Assembly: GCF_963678845.1 (NCBI RefSeq)
Contig: NZ_OY787464.1
Span: 186,001 to 250,000, forward strand
Reading direction: 5' to 3'
Origin: an uncultured Bacteroides sp.
GTDB taxonomy: Bacteria; Bacteroidota; Bacteroidia; Bacteroidales; Bacteroidaceae
DNA: 64,000 nt
Positions 42,964 to 50,981 of the stretch are shown here, piece by piece. Each line of letters begins with the position of its first letter. Within the stretch, counting starts at the first letter, position 1. A program made the translations under genes and the position numbers. Below the pieces are notes generated by a model that ran no database searches, had not been told where the DNA came from, and was given only the letters and a program-made list of their open reading frames with translations.

Positions 42964-44721
42964 TTATTCTTTAATATCTATAACTAGATTTAGTTCATCT
43001 AATTGAGATTGCTCCAAATAACCTGGAGCATCCATCATTACATCACGACCAGAGTTATTTTTGGGGAAAGCAATGCAGTCACGAATAGAATCTAATCCGG
43101 CAAAAAGAGATACCCAGCGATCTAAACCATAAGCCAAACCACCGTGAGGAGGAGCGCCAAATTTGAAGGCATCCATTAAGAATCCAAATTGTTCTTGAGC
43201 TCTCTCTTCTGTGAATCCAAGTAGTTTAAACATTTTGTTTTGCAACTCACTATCGTGAATACGAATAGAGCCACCTCCTACTTCTACGCCGTTAATAACC
43301 ATATCGTAGGCATTTGCACGAACTTTACCCGGATCAGTATCAAGGAAAGGAACATCTTCGAGCTTAGGAGAAGTAAATGGATGGTGCATAGCCATAAAAC
43401 GTTTACTTTCTTCGTCCCACTCAAACAGAGGAAAGTCAATAACCCAAAGGCAAGCAAAAGTATTTTTATCTCTTAATCCTAACTGGCTACCCATTTCCAA
43501 ACGAAGTTCGCAAAGTTGTTTGCGTGTCTTCATTGCATCATCTCCGGAAAGAATCAGAATCAAATCGCCTGGCTTAGCACCAAATGCAGCTTTAAGTTCC
43601 TGTAATGTTTCCTGTGTATAGAATTTATCTACACTTGATTTTACATTTCCGTCAGCTTCCACACGAGCATAAACCATTCCTTTGGCTCCAATCTGTGGAC
43701 GCTTAACAAATTCTGTAAGACCGTCCAATTGCTTACGTGTAAAAGAAGCAGCACCTTCAGCGCAAATACCACCAATATAGGCTGCGTCATCAAATACAGA
43801 GAAACCTTTACCCTTAAGAACGTCCATTAGTTCTATAAACTTCATCCCAAAGCGGATATCTGGTTTGTCGCTTCCGTACAACTTCATAGCTTCATGCCAA
43901 GTCATACGAGGAAACGCTTCTGTTAATTCAACGTTACGGATAACTTTGAAAAGATGTTTTGCCATTCCTTCAAAGATGGAAATTATATCTTCCTGTTCCA
44001 CGAAACTCATTTCGCAGTCAATCTGTGTAAATTCCGGTTGGCGGTCGGCACGAAGGTCTTCGTCGCGGAAACATTTAGCTATTTGGAAATAACGGTCGAA
44101 ACCTGATACCATCAACAGCTGTTTGAAAAGCTGTGGCGACTGAGGTAGTGCGTAGAACTGTCCCGGGTTCATACGTGAAGGCACCACGAAGTCGCGTGCT
44201 CCTTCTGGAGTAGAACCAATAAGTATAGGTGTTTCAACTTCTAAGAATCCCAGTTTATCGAGATAACTGCGTACCTCAATAGTCATCTTGTGACGAAGTT
44301 CAAGATTTGATCTTACATTATTACGACGAAGGTCAAGATAGCGATACTTCATGCGAATATCATCACCACCATCTGAATTATCTTCTATTGTGAAAGGAGG
44401 TGTTGCTGCTGTGTTAAGAATATTAAGTTCCGAAACAATCAGTTCAATATCACCAGTAGAAAGGTTTGCATTCTTATTGGAACGTTCATTAACTTCGCCG
44501 GTAATCTGAATTACAAATTCGCGACCTAGTTTATTTGCTGCATCACATAACTCAGTATTGATGGCATCATTAAAGACAAGTTGAGTGATTCCGTAACGAT
44601 CACGAAGGTCAACAAATGTCATTCCGCCCATTTTTCTGGTACGCTGCACCCATCCCGAAAGTGTTACCACTTTATTTATGTCAGAGATCCGAAGCTCTCC
44701 GCAAGTATGCGTTCTAAACAT
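42964..44721 (-). CDS. aspS: Aspartyl-tRNA synthetase
   Basis: Charges tRNA-Asp. The 585-residue protein has the bacterial layout: N-terminal OB-fold (GWVQRTRKMGGMTFVDLRDR), class II motif 1, motif 2 in AKCFRDEDLRADRQPEFTQID at about residue 215, a bacterial GAD insertion at about 300-420, and motif 3 GLAYGLDRWVSLFAGL at about 535. Whether it also charges tRNA-Asn depends on presence of AsnRS elsewhere. It is monocistronic and closed by a strong terminator. Confidence 0.96.
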   Translation of the reverse strand: MFRTHTCGELRISDINKVVTLSGWVQRTRKMGGMTFVDLRDRYGITQLVFNDAINTELCDAANKLGREFVIQITGEVNERSNKNANLSTGDIELIVSELNILNTAATPPFTIEDNSDGGDDIRMKYRYLDLRRNNVRSNLELRHKMTIEVRSYLDKLGFLEVETPILIGSTPEGARDFVVPSRMNPGQFYALPQSPQLFKQLLMVSGFDRYFQIAKCFRDEDLRADRQPEFTQIDCEMSFVEQEDIISIFEGMAKHLFKVIRNVELTEAFPRMTWHEAMKLYGSDKPDIRFGMKFIELMDVLKGKGFSVFDDAAYIGGICAEGAASFTRKQLDGLTEFVKRPQIGAKGMVYARVEADGNVKSSVDKFYTQETLQELKAAFGAKPGDLILILSGDDAMKTRKQLCELRLEMGSQLGLRDKNTFACLWVIDFPLFEWDEESKRFMAMHHPFTSPKLEDVPFLDTDPGKVRANAYDMVINGVEVGGGSIRIHDSELQNKMFKLLGFTEERAQEQFGFLMDAFKFGAPPHGGLAYGLDRWVSLFAGLDSIRDCIAFPKNNSGRDVMMDAPGYLEQSQLDELNLVIDIKE

Positions 44722-44824
44722 ATTCTTTTTATTTGATTTTTCTGTTTTTGTATATTGGATGCAAAATTATATAAAAATCTTAATTAATCTATGTTTAGCA
44801 GGAATTATCTTAGATATAAAAAAA

Positions 44825-44860
44825 AAGAAAGGTAGCTACAAAACTGTAACTACCTTTCTT
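44825..44860 (-). terminator. Terminator of tRNA-Pro copy 1
   Basis: AAGAAAGGTAG / CTACCTTTCTT with an inner TACA / TGTA pair and a 4-base loop; T-run on the minus strand. It ends six bases from the tRNA. Confidence 0.85.
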
Positions 44861-44865
44861 GATTG

Positions 44866-44940
44866 TCGGGGTAGCGGGATTCGAACCCACGACCCCCTGC
44901 TCCCAAAGCAGGTGCGCTAACCGGACTGCGCTACACCCCG
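44866..44940 (-). tRNA. tRNA-Pro (anticodon TGG), copy 1
   Basis: A 75-nt cloverleaf with acceptor CGGGGTG / TACCCCG, anticodon stem CCTGC / GCAGG, loop TTTGGGA and T-arm CGTGGGTTCGAATCCCGC. Identical in body to the copy at 48206-48280, with a related promoter region upstream. Confidence 0.96.
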
Positions 44941-44975
44941 AAGACTTTTGTAAGTGTTTCTTTTCAAAAGCGATG

Positions 44976-44983
44976 CAAAGATA
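44976..44983 (-). promoter_or_regulatory. -7 element of tRNA-Pro copy 1
   Basis: TATCTTTG on the minus strand, 35 bases upstream of the tRNA. The flanking 80 or so bases, with GCGATGCAAAGATA, recur upstream of copy 2. Confidence 0.65.
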
Positions 44984-45010
44984 TGGGTTATATTTGAATA
45001 ATGCAAGCAC

Positions 45011-45744
45011 TTCTGGAAATATATTTTAGATAAATTTGTTCAATAAGTTGCTTAAGTCTGATTCTCTTGTAGTTAAGTCGAAAAAAATATTTTAATAAAA
45101 TTCAATTTGTGCCTATAAAGGTGATTCTATCCAGTAATCCTGGATCAATAGAAATTCTTTAGGGGAATAATGATTCTTCTTTTTGAGGGTTTGAATTCAG
45201 AATCGAAAAAAAATAAAATCCCAATTACTTTTACTTGCAGGAAGCATTTAATAAATATCACGCCAGAATATATTGGAACTCCGGTTTTCTTTTTAAAAAG
45301 TTATTAGAGCAGTTTATGTATCCTTGTACAAAACAAATCTTTCTTCTGTACAAAACAATTAATTATTTTGTACAGAAGAAAGATTTGTTTTGTACAAGAT
45401 CGCATCAACCTCCCGCCTGAGATATAAAAAACTATTCGGGAGTTTGGATAAACTTCCGCCGCATCATTTCGGAAAGCCGGAGTGATAGGTTGAAAGTTTA
45501 CAGAAGCACAACATAAATTTTAATTTTGTGAAAATACTCTAGCACCTTGCCTCGTACTGATTTTGACTATACTCATTATTAAGCCAGGCATAGGTTTTCT
45601 AAAGTGTTGTTTATGAACTATAATTCTGTAATTAGTTACTTGGGTGGTGTAAGTTGCCCGCGAAAGCGCTAGAGTTCTTTATTTTGCTCTAGTAGGTATA
45701 ATACTTTTGTAATCAGTTTTTTTATAAGGTTGGTACTAGAGGCT
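45011..45744. other. Gene-free stretch with array D
   Basis: About 730 bases between tRNA-Pro copy 1 and the ISAon1-like element. It holds the TGTACA array D (45325-45396) and small hairpins such as CTAGAG / CTCTAG at 45669-45692. No convincing coding sequence; the ORF crossing array D is a repeat artefact. Confidence 0.55.
45323..45398. repeat. Phased TGTACA array D (76-bp near-perfect palindrome)
   Basis: TGTACA begins at 45325, 45347, 45369 and 45391, exactly 22 bases apart. The whole 76 bp from 45323 to 45398 is a palindrome with 37 of 38 base pairs matching; the sole mismatch is 45356 with 45365. It could extrude a cruciform or, if transcribed, form a very stable RNA hairpin. It lies 330 bases upstream of tRNA-Pro copy 1 and 350 bases left of the IS. 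Confidence 0.93.
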
Positions 45745-45781
45745 CATACCGAAAACCTGTGGGGAATATCTTTTAATTTTA

Positions 45782-45789
45782 TATCTTTG
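45782..45789 (+). promoter_or_regulatory. Internal promoter element of the IS
   Basis: TATCTTTG inside the element, 21 bases upstream of the orfA ATG at 45811. It argues against the longer reading frame from 45730, which would start outside the IS. Confidence 0.55.
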
Positions 45790-45810
45790 CCCATAAAAAA
45801 GATATACACG

Positions 45811-46170
45811 ATGAGTTACGATGATTTACTCCGCTTTATCCTTCCTGATGGTCTGTTTGATTACTTTGAGTTGGTTGACTTTAAACCAGGTGATGAAAAA
45901 GTCCATATCCACTTTGATGAACAGAATATTCTTCCAGAAGAATATTCCACTGATAAGTTAGAAAGCAAAGGTTTTTATGAAGAGATAAAGATGTATGATT
46001 TTCCGATTCGTGGTCGTAGCTGCATTCTTCATATTCGTCGTCGTCGCTGGTATAATCATACCCAGGAAAAGTTAGTAACCCGCAATTGGGAATTAGTTGC
46101 TCAAGGTACGCGAATCAGTGAAGAATTTGCGTCTTTTTTAAAAGCTATGGATCGACTCTCACGCCATTAG
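45811..46170 (+). CDS. ISAon1-like transposase, orfA (N-terminal part)
   Basis: A 119-residue protein starting MSYDDLLRFILPDGLFDYF, with a DNA-binding-type basic region IRRRRWYNHTQEKLVTRNW at about residues 82-100. It is the N-terminal part of this transposase group. The frame ends in ...FLKAMDRLSRH just where orfB continues in the +1 frame; a frame change or re-initiation would be needed to join them. Confidence 0.85.
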   Translation: MSYDDLLRFILPDGLFDYFELVDFKPGDEKVHIHFDEQNILPEEYSTDKLESKGFYEEIKMYDFPIRGRSCILHIRRRRWYNHTQEKLVTRNWELVAQGTRISEEFASFLKAMDRLSRH

Positions 46171-47134
46171 CATTGCTTCCTTAGCTATCCATTATGGCCT
46201 TGATGAGAAACAATTAGAGGCTCAGTACAAGAATCATCTTAGCAATTTTAAGTCTTGGAATCAACAAGAACATGCTCATGACTGGGTATTGTTTCCTGAG
46301 AATATTGGTTCTCAAATTAGTATTGATGAGACATCGCTCTCACAAGGAGAGCTTTACACTATTGTAACCAATAAATCCGGCAAGGGGCGTAAGGGTAGTC
46401 TGATAGCTATGGTTAAGGGAACTGATGTTGAAACTGTTTGTGCTGTACTTATGCGTCTATCCCGACGTATTCGCTGGAAAGTTCGGGAAGTTACATTGGA
46501 TATGGCTTCTAATATGGAGAAAATAATACATCGTTGCTTTCCCCCTGCCAGGCAAGTGACAGACCGTTTTCATGTTCAAAAGCTGGCTTATGAAGCAGTA
46601 CAGGAGATGCGAATAAAACATCGTTGGAATGCTATAGATAATGAATCCAATGCACTGGCCTTAGCTAAAGCAAAGGGAGAATCTTTCAGACAAGTAATTT
46701 TCGAAAATGGAGATACTTGTAAGCAGTTGCTGGCAAGAAGTCGTTATTTACTCTTTAAAAAAGAATCTTTGTGGGGACCTTCACAAAGAACCAGGGCTGC
46801 TATTTTGTTTAGGGAATATCCAGATATAAAGAAAGCCTACTACCTCTCACAACAATTAGGGCTTATCTATCATCAGTGTTATCAGAAAGAGGTGGCGTTA
46901 ACAAGGTTGGCAAGGTGGTATGACCAAGTAGATAATTCCGGCTTCTTATCTTTTGGGACTGTAGCAAGGTCTATTCAAACACACTATGCTAATATTATAA
47001 ACTATTTTGAGAATCGAGCTACGAATGCTTCGGCTGAATCATTCAATGCAAAGATTAAAGCTTTTAGAACCGCACTAAGAGGTGTAAGAGATATAAAATT
47101 CTTTATATTTAGAATATGCAATATTTTTGCTTAA
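46142..47134 (+). CDS. ISAon1-like transposase, orfB (DDE catalytic part)
   Basis: The frame is open from 46142, directly after an in-frame TAA, and overlaps orfA by 29 bases; it has no ATG until deep inside, the first start-like codon being TTG at 46289. The continuous translation WIDSHAISIASLAIHYGL leads into the catalytic domain: Asp in SIDETSLSQGELY, Asp in VTLDMASNMEKII, DRFHVQKLAYEAV, and Glu in NASAESFNAKIKAFR. All catalytic residues are present. Expression as an orfA-orfB fusion by +1 shift near the A4 run at 46140 is plausible but not shown. Confidence 0.85.
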   Translation, partial: KLWIDSHAISIASLAIHYGLDEKQLEAQYKNHLSNFKSWNQQEHAHDWVLFPENIGSQISIDETSLSQGELYTIVTNKSGKGRKGSLIAMVKGTDVETVCAVLMRLSRRIRWKVREVTLDMASNMEKIIHRCFPPARQVTDRFHVQKLAYEAVQEMRIKHRWNAIDNESNALALAKAKGESFRQVIFENGDTCKQLLARSRYLLFKKESLWGPSQRTRAAILFREYPDIKKAYYLSQQLGLIYHQCYQKEVALTRLARWYDQVDNSGFLSFGTVARSIQTHYANIINYFENRATNASAESFNAKIKAFRTALRGVRDIKFFIFRICNIFA

Positions 47135-47159
47135 AATATAAATCCCACAGGTTTTCGGT

Positions 47160-48041
47160 ATGATCCATCAGTTGTCCCATGCAGAAGATTACATTCTCTT
47201 CCCCAAAAACCTCTCTTATCACCTTTGCATTGATGAAACAGCGCTTACCTCAGGAGAATTATACACTATTCTCTCAAGTAAAAAAGGTCATGGCCGTAAA
47301 GGTACAATCGTAGCTGTTATTAAAGGAACCAAAGCTGAAGATATAATAAATGTACTCTGCAAGATTCCAGAGAAGGAACGCAATATTGTAAAAGAGGTTA
47401 CTCTTGATATGGCAGGTAGCATGCAAAAGATTATCCGGTGTTGCTTTCCCAAAGCCATACAGGTTATAGATCGTTTCCATGTTCAGAAGCTTGCTTATGA
47501 CGCATTACAGGATTTACGTATTTCTTACCGCTGGCAGGTTATATCAGATGAAGAAGAAAAGATAAAGCAGGCAAAGTTAAAGGGTAGAAAATATCAGGCA
47601 AAAGTTCTTGCTAACGGAGATACACTCAGGCAGCTTCTGGCCAGAAGCAGATACTTACTCTTTAAAGCTCCCGATAAATGGGTACACTCGCAAAAAGTTA
47701 GAGCAACACTTCTTTTTGAGCAGTTTCCAGATATTATGCATTTATATCATAGAGTGATGCAACTGGGACAAATTTACTCCCAGTCATATGATAAAAATGT
47801 AGCCAGATTGAAGCTTGCTCAGTGGTATGAAAGCATAGAACAAGAAGGATACAGGAACTTTTCCACGGTTAGTCAAACTATAGAAAACAATTATGAAAGA
47901 ATATTGAACTTCTTTATTAACAGAAGTACAAATGCAGCTGCAGAATCATTTAATGCGAAACTCAAATTCTTCAGAGCTTCATTCAGAGGAGTGGCGGATA
48001 TGACATTTTTCCTTTTTAGAATATCAAAAATTTATGCATAA
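47160..48041 (+). pseudogene. Truncated ISAon1-like transposase (second element)
   Basis: A 293-residue frame related to orfB at roughly half of positions, with the whole catalytic part retained: CIDETALTSGELY, VTLDMAGSMQKII, DRFHVQKLAYDAL, AAESFNAKLKFFR. The N-terminal half is missing. Its apparent ATG (47160-47162) is the last three bases of the neighbouring IS end, so the start codon is a product of the junction. orfA and the left terminus of this element are not found to the left of the first IS. It may be expressed as a catalytic-domain-only protein or be dead. Confidence 0.8.
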
Positions 48042-48126
48042 AAGAAGACCGGATTTAACATTCCCCCAAGAATTCAGACTGATCCAATTTATGCTTAAGA
48101 TTTTAATCCGACAGAATTTTGGTATA
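47163..48126 (+). mobile_element. Remnant of a second ISAon1-like element
   Basis: It begins at the IS junction and ends with CCGACAGAATTTTGGTATA (48108-48126), which matches the right end of the intact element at 14 of 19 positions. Only the 3' part survives. The left part must have been deleted when or after the first IS arrived. Confidence 0.75.
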
Positions 48127-48170
48127 ATCCTAAACTTAGTTGAGTAGGTAGTCATATACAGCACATAAAA

Positions 48171-48204
48171 AAAGAAGCCTAAATATAAATATTTAGGCTT
48201 CTTT
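48171..48204 (-). terminator. Terminator of tRNA-Pro copy 2
   Basis: AAAGAAGCCTAAATA and TATTTAGGCTTCTTT form a perfect 15-bp stem with a 4-base loop and a T-run on the minus strand, one base from the tRNA. It is unrelated in sequence to the terminator of copy 1. Confidence 0.88.
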
Positions 48205-48205
48205 G

Positions 48206-48280
48206 TCGGGGTAGCGGGATTCGAACCCACGACCCCCTGCTCCCAAAGCAGGTGCGCTAACCGGACTGCGCTACACCCCG
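48206..48280 (-). tRNA. tRNA-Pro (anticodon TGG), copy 2
   Basis: Same 75-nt sequence as 44866-44940. The upstream 80-100 bases are clearly related to those of copy 1 (shared GTAAGTGTT and CAAAAGCGATGCAAAGATA), while downstream sequences differ. This indicates an older duplication with its promoter. Confidence 0.96.
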
Positions 48281-48434
48281 ATAACTTTTGTAAGTGTTCC
48301 TTTCAAAAGCGATGCAAAGATAGGGCTTTTATATTAATTATGCAAGCTTTTCTGGCTTATTTTTTATATTAATTTCCCTTGTTTAAGCTATCTCGCTGAT
48401 TAATAGTTTGTAACACCATTATAAAAAAATAAAA

Positions 48435-48470
48435 AAAGTCCTCTTCGTAGAATTTAACGAAGAGGACTTT
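48435..48470 (-). terminator. Terminator of the spt gene
   Basis: AAAGTCCTCTTCGT and ACGAAGAGGACTTT form a perfect 14-bp stem with an 8-base loop, followed on the minus strand by a T7 run, 26 bases after the stop. Confidence 0.92.
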
Positions 48471-48496
48471 CTGTTTAATCAGATAACAAATTTGAA

Positions 48497-49684
48497 TTAT
48501 TTGATTATATCTAACGCCTTAAAGCATTTCACTAACTTTTCAACTGCAATATCAATTTGTTCTTTTGAATGTGTTGCCATTAAAGAGAAACGAATTAATG
48601 TGTCTTCTGGTGAGCATGCAGGTGGAATTACAGGATTAACGAATACTCCTTCTTCGAATAACATTTTAGTGACCAAGAAGGTTTTATTCATGTCACGCAC
48701 ATATAAAGGAATAATTGGGGTTGAAGTGTGTCCTATTTCAAAACCAAGCTCGCGGAAACGTCCGAGAGAATAATTTGTTATATCCCATAAATGAGCAATA
48801 CGTTCCGGTTCACTCTTCATAATGTGGAGAGCAGCCTGCGCAGCAGCAGTAGCAGCTGGAGTGTTACTTGCACTAAAAATATAAGGACGCGAATTATGTC
48901 TAAGGTAATTAATGATGGATTCGTCTCCGGCAATAAAACCTCCAATAGCAGCCAGAGATTTGCTGAATGTTCCCATTATTAAATCCACATCTTTTGTAAG
49001 ACCGAAGTGGTTACAAACGCCACGACCGTGATCACCCATAACTCCTAGCCCGTGAGCTTCATCTACCATAATATTAGCATTGTATTTCTTTGCTAAACGT
49101 ACAATTTCAGGTAAATTTGCAACGTCACCTTCCATACTAAATACTCCATCGACAACAATTAGCTTAATTTTGTCAGGCTTACATTTCTGCAGTTCTTTTT
49201 CCAAAGAATCCATGTCATTGTGCTTAAACTTTAAAGCCTGTGAAAAAGACAAACGTCTTCCTTCAACAATAGAGGCATGGTCTAGTTCATCACAAATAAC
49301 ATAATCTTCGCGACCAGTAACACATGAAACAACTCCTAAATTAACCTGAAATCCTGTAGAATAAATAATAGCATCTTCTTTTCCTACGAATTCAGCCAAT
49401 TCCTTTTCTAACTCCAAATGGAGGTCGAGAGTCCCGTTCAAAAAGCGTGAACCTGCACATCCTGTGCCATATTTTTTTGTGGCTTCAATAGCAGCTTCAA
49501 TCACTTTTGGATGGTTGGTAAGTCCTAAATATGAGTTTGATCCAAACATTAGAACTTTTCTACCACTCATTACTACTTCAGTGTTCTGTTCACTTTCAAT
49601 ACAACGGAAATATGGATATACCCCTTGAGCTTTAATTTGCTGTGGTAAATCATATTTCATTAATTTATCTTGTAATAATCCCAT
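48497..49684 (-). CDS. spt: Serine palmitoyltransferase-type alpha-oxoamine synthase
   Basis: PLP enzyme joining serine with an acyl-CoA, the first step of sphingolipid synthesis in Bacteroides. It has 395 residues and starts MGLLQDKLMKYDLPQ, as in Bacteroides Spt proteins. PLP-site segments are DEAHGLGVMGDHGRG at about residue 206 and the Schiff-base Lys in GTFSKSLAAIGGF at about 240. Related members make 8-amino-7-oxononanoate (BioF) or 2-amino-3-oxobutyrate (Kbl), but the N terminus and ECSR-free layout favour Spt. The divergent lipid kinase gene fits a lipid role. Confidence 0.87.
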   Translation of the reverse strand: MGLLQDKLMKYDLPQQIKAQGVYPYFRCIESEQNTEVVMSGRKVLMFGSNSYLGLTNHPKVIEAAIEATKKYGTGCAGSRFLNGTLDLHLELEKELAEFVGKEDAIIYSTGFQVNLGVVSCVTGREDYVICDELDHASIVEGRRLSFSQALKFKHNDMDSLEKELQKCKPDKIKLIVVDGVFSMEGDVANLPEIVRLAKKYNANIMVDEAHGLGVMGDHGRGVCNHFGLTKDVDLIMGTFSKSLAAIGGFIAGDESIINYLRHNSRPYIFSASNTPAATAAAQAALHIMKSEPERIAHLWDITNYSLGRFRELGFEIGHTSTPIIPLYVRDMNKTFLVTKMLFEEGVFVNPVIPPACSPEDTLIRFSLMATHSKEQIDIAVEKLVKCFKALDIIK

Positions 49685-49780
49685 AATAAATGTTTTGTAG
49701 GTCTCTCCTACATTAATATTATATTGTCCGTAATTTAATTATTTCGTGTTTTCGACCTTTTCATTAAAAAAAGACGGTCG

Positions 49781-49788
49781 CAAAGATA
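49781..49788 (-). promoter_or_regulatory. Candidate -7 element of spt
   Basis: TATCTTTG on the minus strand, about 97 bases upstream of the start. No clear -33 partner. Confidence 0.5.
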
Positions 49789-49883
49789 ACAAATTATGTG
49801 ATTTGATGTTCTGTTTTTCTGAAAAAAAGTAACTGCCATTATAAAACTATTAATAAAACGCTCTTAAATTAAGATTTAAATAT

Positions 49884-49891
49884 TACTTTTG
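49884..49891 (+). promoter_or_regulatory. Candidate -7 element of the lipid kinase gene
   Basis: TACTTTTG, 28 bases upstream of the ATG at 49919. Confidence 0.5.
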
Positions 49892-49918
49892 TCGTTTGGA
49901 TATTTTATCTTATAACGC

Positions 49919-50956
49919 ATGAATGAAAAGAAAAAGATTCTATTTATAGTTAATCCGATCTCTGGTACACAGAATAAAAAATTCATATTGAGTCAATTAC
50001 AAGACAGAATTGATTCTAATAAATATGAGATAGAAGTTAAATATACAGAAAAAGCTGGGCATGCAGAAGAGATTGCTGCACAAGCTGCTTCTGCAGGGGT
50101 ATATTGTGTTACAGCTATTGGAGGTGATGGCACAATTAATGAAATTGGCCGTTCCTTAATTCATACAGATACAATCTTAGGAATTATTCCATGTGGATCT
50201 GGGAATGGATTGGCTCGTCATTTACGAATACCGATGGATTCACGTAAGGCTATTGACATAATTAATAAAGGAAAGGTTTCTGCCATAGATTATGGTAAAA
50301 TAAATGATAAACCTTTTTTTTGTACTTGTGGAATTGGCTTTGATGCATTTGTCAGTCTGAAATTTGCTGCTGCAGGAAGAAGAGGTATACTTACTTATCT
50401 GGAAAAAACATTATATGAATGTTTGAAATATAAACCAGAAACCTATGAAGTGGAAAGTGATGATACAAAAACAAGATATAAAGCATTTTTAATTGCATGT
50501 GGCAATGCTTCTCAATATGGAAACAACGCCTATATTGCTCCTCAAGCTTCACTTCAGGATGGACTTATGAATGTTACTATATTAGAACCATTCACGGTAC
50601 TGGATATTCCCTCTCTTGCATTTCAGTTATTCAATAAAACATTGGATCAGAACAGTAGGATTAAAACTTTTAAAAGTAAAAAAATACATATACATAGAAG
50701 TCGTCCCGGAGTTGTTCATTATGATGGCGATCCTGTTATTATGAATGAAGAGATTGATATCGAAATTATTCCAAAGGGTTTACTTGTTATTGCTCCTGAG
50801 AAAAATGGTAAGGAACAAAATGTACTGCAGAAAGCTTCAGATTATTTTAGCGAATTAAAGCCAAAAGGAGAAAATTTCGTAGTAGATCTGGCACAAAAAA
50901 ACAAGCAAATTATTGATAAAAATATCGAATTTTTTAAAAGACTCGCAAAAAAATGA
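49919..50956 (+). CDS. YegS/diacylglycerol kinase family lipid kinase
   Basis: A 345-residue ATP-dependent lipid kinase. It starts ILFIVNPISGTQNKK with the family's NPxSG, followed by the nucleotide-binding GGDGTINEIG at about residues 68-77 and the PCGSGNGLARHL motif at about 95. The C-terminal domain includes HYDGDP. Substrates in the family are diacylglycerol, ceramide or sphingoid bases; its divergent pairing with spt makes a sphingolipid or diacylglycerol substrate plausible. A 45-residue basic C-terminal extension follows the kinase domain. Confidence 0.88.
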   Translation: MNEKKKILFIVNPISGTQNKKFILSQLQDRIDSNKYEIEVKYTEKAGHAEEIAAQAASAGVYCVTAIGGDGTINEIGRSLIHTDTILGIIPCGSGNGLARHLRIPMDSRKAIDIINKGKVSAIDYGKINDKPFFCTCGIGFDAFVSLKFAAAGRRGILTYLEKTLYECLKYKPETYEVESDDTKTRYKAFLIACGNASQYGNNAYIAPQASLQDGLMNVTILEPFTVLDIPSLAFQLFNKTLDQNSRIKTFKSKKIHIHRSRPGVVHYDGDPVIMNEEIDIEIIPKGLLVIAPEKNGKEQNVLQKASDYFSELKPKGENFVVDLAQKNKQIIDKNIEFFKRLAKK

Positions 50957-50981
50957 ACTTCATATTTAGACAAAGTTTTTG

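Larger units (their letters stand above)
45745..47162 (+). mobile_element. ISAon1-like insertion sequence (1418 bp)
   Basis: Perfect 19-bp terminal inverted repeats CATACCGAAAACCTGTGGG (45745-45763) and its complement (47144-47162) bound two ORFs in different frames. I find no matching target duplication: the left flank TAGAGGCT and the right flank ATCCATCA differ. The right end abuts, in frame, a truncated relative. Missing duplication plus a truncated neighbour suggests a deletion or recombination at the right boundary. Confidence 0.88.

Noticed and set aside
45235..45420. 61-residue frame across array D
   Set aside because: Same repeat-derived peptide pattern; no promoter or relatives recognised.
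45669..45692. CTAGAG/CTCTAG hairpin as terminator or attachment site
   Set aside because: Stem is only six pairs, with no gene end or T-run next to it.
45730..45810. N-terminal extension of transposase orfA
   Set aside because: It would begin outside the insertion sequence, run through its inverted repeat and overlap the internal promoter.
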